Shown here: positions 53,805 to 61,979 of the stretch, piece after piece
How positions within the stretch are numbered: the stretch's first letter is position 1
Layout of the letters: each line of letters opens with the position of its first letter
DNA from: CAVQRC01 sp963715045
GTDB taxonomy: Bacteria; Planctomycetota; Planctomycetia; Pirellulales; Lacipirellulaceae
Length of the DNA: 64,000 bases
Direction: 5' to 3'
Assembly (NCBI GenBank): GCA_963715045.1
Contig: CAVQRC010000020.1
Coordinates: 61,896-125,895 of the forward strand
Position numbers and translations under genes: made by a program
The notes under the pieces: model-generated
What the model was told of the DNA's origin: nothing
The model's database searches: none
Seen by the model: the letters and a program-made list of their open reading frames with translations, nothing else

Positions 53805-56800
53805 ATGCTGATCCACTTCCAACGCGTGTGCAGCCACCGCGTGGCGATGACGGCGCTGCTGTGGTCCGTTGCCTTGGCAGCCATGCTGTGCGAGCCGGTC
53901 TCGGTGCCGGCCCAGATTCCGCAAGAGCCCGCCAGCGAGTTTCAGGAGTTTCGCCTGCGGTACGCAACGGCTGAGGACGCCGCCAGACATCTCCGAGAGA
54001 TGCTCAGCGGCACCGATATCGTCGCCGACGCTACCCAAAACCGCCTCCTGATACGCGGTACACGCGAGAATCTGCAACAGGCGTCCGGGCTGATCGCCCG
54101 TCTCGACCAACCGGCAACGCTGCCGGCGGAACAGCCGAGTCCATACATTCGGGCGTACACCTTCCAGCCCGAGCTCGAAGCGCAGATCGCGGCCTGGCAA
54201 CAACAACACGCGGCCACGAGCAGCGTCCGCGTCGCCATCGATCGCCGTACGGGCCAGGTCCTGCTGCTCGCGCCCGCCAATCTGCACACAGAATTCTCCG
54301 CGTTGCTCGGCGAAGCGGTGGCGGCAACGCCGACAGCAACGCCGACAGCGCGTCCTGTCGAACCGATGACCGGCAGCCAGCGCAGATCAGCCGTGGCCGG
54401 CGGCAATCCCTCAACCGCTGCGTCCGGCGACGGTTTCGCAGACGACCCCGAGCCAGACGCCCGCACCCGCCGAAGCCGCGTCAGTAAACCCGGCGAACTC
54501 ACATACCGTCACCCGCGTCGCGCTCAAGGTGATTTCGGTCGACCAACTCTACCGTCGGCTCAGCGAGTTGCTTGGCGACTCGATCCGCAACCCACGCGCC
54601 GACGGTCAGTGGATCCAGTTCGACATCGAAGCCGTCGCCGGAGCGGCCGTGCGGGTCGCGGCCGACCGGTCGACCGGGGTGGTTCAGATCTCCGGTCGGC
54701 CACCGCTGACTGCCAGTTGGGCACGCGTGGTCGGATCGCTGGATCAAACACCCACAGCGACAGCGGGGCAACCGGCCGCAGGGCAACCGATCACACGCCT
54801 GATGTCCACCCGCGGCACACCCCGCGAGGATGTTCGCAAAGTCGTCGACATGATCTCCCTGTCTTCGGCCGAAGCGCCACTTGCCGGGCGGAGCCGGGCC
54901 GGCGACAAGGCCTCGATGGTGGCGATGCTGTTTCAGCCGGGCCAGCAACCGCAGCAGCCCGGCGGCGAAGCCGAACCGCCTGACACTCCGCCGCAGGAGG
55001 CACCTGACGCCCAGCCGGAAGACGGGATGCTCGTCGAACCGGAAGACAACGAGGAAACGCTCACCGGAGCCGGACTCATCGGACCCGTGCAGGTCGACTT
55101 CATCCCCGAGCTCGACATTCTCGTCGTCCGCGGCAGTGATCGCGATGTCGCCATGGTCATGAAGATCATCAACGACATCGAGGCGTTAACCAAAGTCACC
55201 GAGCCAAAGGTTGAGGTGTATCGGCTCCAACACGTGCAAAGCGCCGCGATGGCGGCCCTGATCCGCCAGGTCTACGACGAAGTGCTCGCCTCGCGGCAGG
55301 GCGGTGTGAGCATCACGCCCCTCGTCAAACCCAATGCGCTGTTGTTGATCGGCCGTCCCGAGAACGTCGACACGGTCATGCAGCTGATCGACAAACTCGA
55401 CCAGCCCGTTACCCCGGAGACCGAGTTCGAGGTCTTTCCCCTCGAGTATGCCTCGGCGGTCGACGCGAAGGTGGTCATCGACGAGTTCTTCGAAGAACGA
55501 ACCGGACTCGGCACCAAGGTCCTGGCGACCGCCGATTTTCGCAGCAACAGCCTGATCGTCAGTGCCAGTCCCCGCGATATGCTCGAAGTCCGAGCCCTGA
55601 TCGCCCGGCTCGACACCGACCGCATCGCCTCGAAAAGTGAAGTCAAAGTGTTTTTCCTCCGCAACTCGTATGCCGAGGATCTGGTCGAGGTGCTGCGGGA
55701 CGCGTTGACGCCTCAAGGACAGCAGGCCGCCCAACAGCAGCCCGCCGCCGGCGGAACCGCCGCCCAAGCAGGTGCCAAGTCACGCATGCTGCGATTGACG
55801 ATCGACCCGAATGGCCGCGACAGGCTGCTGTCGGGCGTGTTGACCGATGTGCAGGTCACGGCCGATGCCCGCGCTAACGCGATCGTCGTGACGGCCGGCG
55901 CAGACAGCATGAACCTGATCGCAGCCCTGATCGAAGAACTCGACCGCGTCCCCGACGCGGCCGCGGAGCTGAAGGTGTTTCCGGTCGAAAACGGTGATGC
56001 CGCGTCGCTGGTAGAGATGCTCCAGTCGCTGTTTGGCGAAGCGGACCAGCAGGGGGCACCGGCCGTCGGCGGCATCGGCGGGGGTGGCTCGACAATCGTG
56101 CCGCTCCGCTTCTCGATCGACGAGCGAACCAACAGTATCCTCGCCGCCGGAACCGCCAAAGACCTGGCCGTCGTCGAGGCCGTCATCCTCCGCCTCGACA
56201 TCACCGAACTCGAGCAGCGGGTCAATCGCGTCTACAAGTTGCGGAATGCGTCCGCCGAGGCGGTTGCCGAATCGCTCACGACCTTGCTCCGCCAGGAACG
56301 GGAAATCCAGGACCTCGCCACGGCCACCCAAAGCCCCTTCGAGCAGATCGAGCGGGAGGTCGTCGTCGTGCCCGAGATCGGCAGCAACAGCCTCATCGTC
56401 AGTACCACGCCGCGGTTTTTCGACCAGGTTTCGCAATTGATCCGCGAAATCGACGAACGCCCGCCGATGGTCCTTGTTCAGGTCCTGATCGCCGAGGTCA
56501 GTCTCAACGACACGGACGAATTCGGCGTGGAACTCGGGCTTCAGGACAGCCTGCTGTTCGACCGCAGTCTACTCGACAACATCGTGACGACCACCAACAC
56601 CACGACGACCCAGACACCGGGCGGAGCCACCACGACGTTTCAGGAGCAGATCATCCAGGCGGCGACGCTCGCACCGGGCTTCGCGTTCAACGGAGCGGAT
56701 CTCGGCAATGCAGGCAGCGACTTGTCGCTCGGCACCCGAGGCAACGTCGGGACGCAGGGGATTTCGAACTTCGGTGTCAATCGAATCAACAGCGAACTCG

Positions 56801-57702
56801 GGTTTGGCGGGTTCGTGTTCTCGGCCAGCAACGAGAACCTGAGCGTGCTGCTGCGGGCGTTGCAGGAATCGCGGCGACTTGAGGTCCTCAGCCGGCCGCA
56901 GATCATGGCTATGGACAGTCAGCAGGCGTTCGTTCAGGTGGGCCAGCGGGTACCGACCATCCGTGGCACCACGGTGAACCAGACGGGCCAGGTGAACACG
57001 ATCGAATTCGTCAACGTGGGCTTGATTCTGCAGGTCGTCCCTCGGATCAGCCCGGACGGACTGGTCGTCATGAACATCGATGCCGAACGATCCGACGTCG
57101 GCCCCGAGGCGGAGGGAATCCCCGTGAGCATCTCGGCCACGGGGCAGGTCGTGCGGTCGCCGCGGATCAACATCATCACGGCGTCGACGACGGTACATGC
57201 GATGAGTGGCCAGACGATCGTGTTGGGCGGGTTGATCGTGAAGCGATCCAGTGATGTGCATCGCCGCGTTCCGCTGATATCCGACATTCCGTTGCTCGGC
57301 GACTTGTTTCGATTCGACTCGGTGCAGGAATCGCGGAGCGAACTGTTGATCATCATGACGCCACGCGTGGTACGCAACCAGCTCGACGCCGACCTCATCA
57401 AACAGGTCGAGGCCTCGCGGATGAACTGGGTCATCAGCGACGTGGTCGACCTCTACGGTCCCGCAGGACTCCGCCAGCGTAACGACATGTGGACCGACGT
57501 CGAGTCCGAAGCCTGCTACCCGACGGAAGTACCGAGCGAAGAACTCACACCGCCGCTTCCCAGCCAGCCGTTGCCGCCTTCGGCCACCCAGCTGCCGCCG
57601 CTCGAACCGCCTGTGGACGGCGCGTTTCAGTCCCACCCCGATGGGATCGAGGAGGCCTCGTACCAAGCACCCGTCCCACTCCCACGAGTCACAGATGAAT
57701 GA
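53805..57702 (+). CDS. gspD: Type II secretion secretin GspD (frameshift near 54370-54400)
   Basis: About 1,300 residues, far above the usual 650. Signal peptide (AMTALLWSVALAAML), a first N-domain (EFQEFRLRYATAEDAARHL), then a frame shift between about 54370 and 54400. The second frame gives NSHTVTRVALKVISVDQLYRR and at least five more N1-like ring domains (VYRLQHVQSAAMAALIRQVY and similar). The secretin core follows (SRPQIMAMDSQQAFVQVGQRVPT; VPLISDIPLLGDLFRF). It forms the outer-membrane channel. The start is ATG 53805; TTG 53778 and GTG 53790 are alternatives. Confidence 0.88.
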
Positions 57703-57764
57703 TGCCAGGGGGGAAACAGGGCAGGGCCGCGCCAGCGTGCGGCCCTGCCTCTTGTTGCCGCAGG

Positions 57765-57887
57765 TGAATAGGCAAATAGGCGAATGGGCAAATGGGCAAA
57801 TGGGCGAATGAGCAAAACGTCTACCCATCACCCCATCACCCCATCACCCCATCAGCCCATCAGCCCATCAGCCCATCAGCCCACCAC
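57765..57887. repeat. GGGCAAAT / CATCACCCC tandem repeats before lipoprotein gene
   Basis: GGCAAATGGGCGAAT-type words (57770-57816) followed by four copies of CATCACCCC and four of CATCAGCCC (57838-57881). The ATG at 57888 follows closely, as in the other C-rich leader repeats. Confidence 0.75.
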
Positions 57888-59207
57888 ATGGTCATTGCCA
57901 TGGACTTGAATCCTGATCCATCGCGGGTTGCAACCTGCCGCCCCGACGTTGCGAAACGTGACTCGTTGTGTCGCCGGTTCGTGGCGTCGGTCGCTGTTCC
58001 TCAACTGGCGATCCTCGTGATCGCCACGCTCGCGCTGAGTGGATGCCAGTCGGCGGCCCTGAACCTCAAGGATCGCTTCGATCTCGACAAACCGATTCCC
58101 TGGCTGTCGGACGAAGAGGGACCTGAAATCCCGGAACGGATCGTCTGTTTCTGGACCGATGCCGTCAATTACAAGCAGGGGGAACAACCCACCCGCGGCT
58201 TTGGCGGCCGGGTCCTGTTCTATGGCAAGGACAACAGCAAGACGCTGCGGGTCAAAGGCCAGCTCGTCGTTTACGCGTTCGACGAAGCGGGTCGAACGCT
58301 GACGGATAACAAACCGACTCGTAAATTCGTGTTTCCGCCGGAACAGTTCGAGAGGCATCTCAGTGATTCCGACTTCGGACCCTCGTACAGCGTGTGGCTG
58401 CCGTGGGATCAGGTCGGCGGTCCTCGAAAGGACATCAGCCTGATCGCTCGCTTCGAACCGATCGGTGGGGCGGTTGTTCTCAGCCGCCAGGTCCAGCACC
58501 GCTTGCCCGGCGCGATGTCCGAAGTCCCGGCCATGACCCAAGCCAACCCGTCTGCCGCCGGACAGAACGCCGCGGTAACGAACGCCGCCGCGAATCGAGT
58601 AGCGACCGCCGGCTATGCAACCACGTCGACGTCGACTGCGGGGGCCGACATCGTGCAGTGGGCGGCCGGGAAAGATCCGTCGAATTCAAATTCCGCGGCG
58701 GCGATGCCCGCCGGTCATCTCGGGCAGCCTGCCACCGGAAATGCCGGCGGAAATACGGCCCAGCCGCCGCCGGTACGGCGACCGACAACCACGATTCCGC
58801 TCCCCACGGGACTTCAACGCCGCCTCGGAACACCCCAGGCAGCCGACCTGCATTCACAGCGTCTCATGCAACGCAGCGGATCCACCCGCAGAGGAGTCGC
58901 TCACGACGCGCTGCACCAGAGCTCGCTCTCGGTTCGCATGGCACAGCTGTCCGCGGAGCAGCCGTCCGTAGACAGTCAAGCTCCCGTCGGCCCGCGGTCC
59001 ACGCAGGTGGCCTACGGACCGGCGACGCCGCACGCAGTCAGGGCGCCTGCACCACGAGATCGTTCTGCACCACAGAGACGCCAGGCTCCAGGCGAACCAA
59101 TTGTTCAGCCAGCTCGCGTTCGTGGGCCGTGGATACCGTTCCCCGCAGCGTTACCGTCCGTCCAGTCACCTCGACCGACGGAAATCGCCGCTTCAACACC
59201 CGGCTGA
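57888..59207 (+). CDS. Planctomycete lipoprotein with a disordered tail
   Basis: About 439 residues. Lipobox LATLALSGCQSAAL after a long basic leader. Residues 65-205 form a folded domain of unknown family (ERIVCFWTDAVNYKQGEQPT, GGRVLFYGKDNSKTLRVKG, YSVWLPWDQVGG). The rest is Ala/Pro/Ser-rich. Its last 170 bp overlap the BON gene on the other strand; the tail sequence there looks like an antisense reading, so the true end is probably near 59040 with a frameshift. ATG 57888 or 57900 starts it. Confidence 0.7.
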   Translation: MVIAMDLNPDPSRVATCRPDVAKRDSLCRRFVASVAVPQLAILVIATLALSGCQSAALNLKDRFDLDKPIPWLSDEEGPEIPERIVCFWTDAVNYKQGEQPTRGFGGRVLFYGKDNSKTLRVKGQLVVYAFDEAGRTLTDNKPTRKFVFPPEQFERHLSDSDFGPSYSVWLPWDQVGGPRKDISLIARFEPIGGAVVLSRQVQHRLPGAMSEVPAMTQANPSAAGQNAAVTNAAANRVATAGYATTSTSTAGADIVQWAAGKDPSNSNSAAAMPAGHLGQPATGNAGGNTAQPPPVRRPTTTIPLPTGLQRRLGTPQAADLHSQRLMQRSGSTRRGVAHDALHQSSLSVRMAQLSAEQPSVDSQAPVGPRSTQVAYGPATPHAVRAPAPRDRSAPQRRQAPGEPIVQPARVRGPWIPFPAALPSVQSPRPTEIAASTPG

Positions 59208-59727
59208 GTCGATCCTGGATCGCCAGGCCGAGCCTCGCTTCATTCGGCGGCGGATAGCTGAAACCAACGTTCAACGTAATCCGGACCGGTGGCGTCTCCT
59301 GCTGCTGATTGCCGCCATCGCGATTGCCTCGACCGCCCAGGCCAAGTTCTTGAAAGAACTGGCTCTGTCCCGCTTGCAGGTTCGTGAAGAACTGCTGCAT
59401 GGTTTCCGGAGTCCGCCCGACGAATCCCTGCTGCTGTCCGGCCTGACCCATTCCCTGCTGGCTGCCACCTTGCAGCCCGAAACCGCTTTGGCCCATCCCG
59501 CCGCCCGAGCCCAATCCGGCACCACCGCTGCCCAGCCCCTGCGTGGTCGCACCAGACTGAAACATGCTCCCTCCGCCCGACGTGCCCTGGCCGAAGGACT
59601 GCGTCCCGAAAATCCCGGTCGAGGAACTCCCGGTTCCGGAGCCGAGTCGGCCTTGCGCCGAGGCCGTCGAGACAAAACAACACAGCAGGGACAGACTGCC
59701 GCCGTAAATAAAGAGCAGACGTGTCAT
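59038..59727 (-). CDS. Exported BON-domain protein
   Basis: 229 residues. Signal peptide (LLFIYGGSLSLLCCFVSTASA), a Gly/Ser/Gln-rich middle and a C-terminal BON domain (residues 160-229: IQDRLSRVLKRRFPSVEVTG, TVTLRGTVSTAHERELAEQL). BON domains bind phospholipid or the envelope and often support membrane integrity. Its 3' end overlaps the lipoprotein gene. Confidence 0.82.
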   Translation of the reverse strand: MTRLLFIYGGSLSLLCCFVSTASAQGRLGSGTGSSSTGIFGTQSFGQGTSGGGSMFQSGATTQGLGSGGAGLGSGGGMGQSGFGLQGGSQQGMGQAGQQQGFVGRTPETMQQFFTNLQAGQSQFFQELGLGGRGNRDGGNQQQETPPVRITLNVGFSYPPPNEARLGLAIQDRLSRVLKRRFPSVEVTGRTVTLRGTVSTAHERELAEQLVRLEPGVSVVQNDLVVQAP

Positions 59728-60095
59728 CTTCGATCTCCCTGATCCTGGCCCCGGCTTGCCCCCCGCGTGAAACGTGGTGGTAACCGGTAGTTGCGATGCT
59801 CGACAGCCCGCGAAGGCACCTTCAAAGAACGTTGCTCGTCGATTTCAGCGGCCGTTCTTAAATATAGCCGATTTTCTCGGCAAGGCCGGCAACTTCGGAA
59901 CGAACGGTCGGGTATCTGCCTGGGGTGATGCGTCGACCTGGCGCGGAGATGCCGCTGGGCCGGATCAGGCCGAGTATGCGATACTACCGCTCCGGCTCCA
60001 GGTTCCAACCACGGCGCCGGCGCCATCGTTCCCGTGCCACACCAGGGGGCGTGTGATCAGGCGGTGGGTGTGCTACCGGTATCAAGGAGATGGAC
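59728..60095. other. Intergenic region between divergent genes
   Basis: 368 bp with promoters for the BON gene and the 60096 gene. AAGGAG lies six bases before 60096. Nothing else is seen. Confidence 0.4.
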
Positions 60096-61979
60096 ATGTT
60101 TCGTCGAACGCAAACATCGTGCTCGTGGTGTGTTGTCAGTCCCGGCACGTTCCTGTTTCGAGTCGTCCCGCTCGCGCTGGCGCTCTCCTTCGCCGCCACT
60201 TCGGCAGTCGTCGCCCAGCGCCCGTCCGCGATGCGGTTGCTGCCCCGCGAAACACTCGTCTTCGTACGCGTCGCCAATGCCCGCGATCTCGTTGATCGTT
60301 TCCAGCAGACCAGTACCTGGGCCATGTTTCAGGATCCGGAAATCAATCCGCTGCTGGGTCAGGTCTACGGGTCGCTTGAGCAGTTGTATGCCGAGAAGGC
60401 GGAAGAGAACGTGGGCCTTTCACTCGACGAATTGCAGCGTATTCCGCAGGGCGAGGTCGCCTTTGCCCTCGTCGCCCGCAAGGCCATGACGCCCACGTTC
60501 GCCCTGTTGCTCGACATGGGGGAAGACGCCGAAGCAGCGACCAAGATGTTCGATCGCGTGCAACAACTCATGCTCGACGAAGGAGCGGACCTGGTCGAAG
60601 AGACGGTCGAGGATGTCACGCTCAGTATCTACTCCTTCGGCCCTGACGAGTGGGAAACCTTCGTCTTCGTCGAACGCGAGAACACACTGGTGATCACGGG
60701 GGATCTGGCGTTGGCCAAACAGGTCCTGGCCAACTGGGAAGGACTCGAGGGCGGGTACGACCTGTTTTCCGACGCCCCGGTCGAGGAGGGCGAGGATGAC
60801 GAAGAACTCGAAGAGTGGGAGATCCCGCTGTGGTCGAAGACCCTCGCCGAGAACGAGAAGTTCGTGTCGATTCTGCGGACGTGCCGCTCGGAAGGGGACG
60901 AGCCGCCGCAGATCATTTTCTTCGTCGACCCCATCGAGACCTTCCGCAAATTCAACCGCGGAAATGTCGGCATGACCGTGGCCCTCGCGATGCTGCCTGG
61001 GCTGGGCCTCGACGGCCTGCTGGGAGTGGGCGGCAGCATGTCGTTCGCGACGGGCCAGTATGACGGCATCGTCCACGGCCACCTGTTGCTCGACAATCCG
61101 CGAACCGGCGTCCTCTCGCTGCTGAATCTTCGCGACGGCGAAACGGCACCGGGCGACTGGGTCCCGAACGACATCGAAACGTATTTCAGCTGGAACTGGG
61201 ATGTGCAGCTCACGTACGAGAAGCTCGTCGCGCTGGTCGATTACTTTCAAGGCGAAGGGAAGTTCGAAGCCGGGGTCCAGGAGAACATCAACGACAACGC
61301 CGGCTTCGACCTGCGGGAAGATTTCATCGGTCAGGCGACAGGCCGCTTTCAGTGGTTGCTGGCATTTCCCAAGCCGGCCAGGCCCACGGGTCGGATTCAA
61401 TTGTTTGCCTATCAGGTCAAAGATCCCGAGGCTATGAAGGAGACCTTTGCCGGGATTGCGAAGCAGTTCGACGAACAGTTCGAAGAAGGTTCATTCGGCA
61501 CCGTCGACTATTGGACTTTCGTGCCCCGGTTCCTCCGCGATCTTCCGGAAGAAGAGCGACCATTCTCACCCTGCATGGCGGTCCTCGACGACTATGCCGT
61601 CATCTGTACGTCGGTCCGGTATCTGGAACAGGCGATCGAAGCCCGCGACGGCACTCGCGACCGACTGATCGATGCGGAAGACTACCAGGATGTCGCGGAA
61701 AGGATCTTTCGCACCTCTGGGGAGACGGCCCTCGTGCTCTTCAGCCGACCCAAGGAAGGCATGCGGTTTATCTACGAACTGATCGACCGGGCACAGACCC
61801 GCGACTTCCTCGATAACATGGCCGAAGATGAAGAGTTCTTCGCCGGCCTCCGCGATGCGCTCGAGGACAACCCGCTCCCGCCGTTCGAAGTCCTCGAAGC
61901 CTACCTTCACTCAGGCGGCGGCGTAGTCCGTGACGACGAGACGGGCCTCCACTACCAGCAGTTCACCTTCCGCAAATAA
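60096..61979 (+). CDS. Large exported protein of unknown function (planctomycete, DUF3352-like)
   Basis: 627 residues with a signal peptide (VVPLALALSFAATSAVVAQ) and no other membrane segment. The mature part (MRLLPRETLVFVRVANARDL to LHYQQFTFRK) resembles planctomycete proteins that start with a domain of the DUF3352 sort; I do not know a function. Acidic (EEGEDDEELEEWE near residue 232). ATG 60096 fits AAGGAG better than ATG 60090. The stop codon TAA runs directly into the first unit of repeat array 2. Confidence 0.72.
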   Translation: MFRRTQTSCSWCVVSPGTFLFRVVPLALALSFAATSAVVAQRPSAMRLLPRETLVFVRVANARDLVDRFQQTSTWAMFQDPEINPLLGQVYGSLEQLYAEKAEENVGLSLDELQRIPQGEVAFALVARKAMTPTFALLLDMGEDAEAATKMFDRVQQLMLDEGADLVEETVEDVTLSIYSFGPDEWETFVFVERENTLVITGDLALAKQVLANWEGLEGGYDLFSDAPVEEGEDDEELEEWEIPLWSKTLAENEKFVSILRTCRSEGDEPPQIIFFVDPIETFRKFNRGNVGMTVALAMLPGLGLDGLLGVGGSMSFATGQYDGIVHGHLLLDNPRTGVLSLLNLRDGETAPGDWVPNDIETYFSWNWDVQLTYEKLVALVDYFQGEGKFEAGVQENINDNAGFDLREDFIGQATGRFQWLLAFPKPARPTGRIQLFAYQVKDPEAMKETFAGIAKQFDEQFEEGSFGTVDYWTFVPRFLRDLPEEERPFSPCMAVLDDYAVICTSVRYLEQAIEARDGTRDRLIDAEDYQDVAERIFRTSGETALVLFSRPKEGMRFIYELIDRAQTRDFLDNMAEDEEFFAGLRDALEDNPLPPFEVLEAYLHSGGGVVRDDETGLHYQQFTFRK

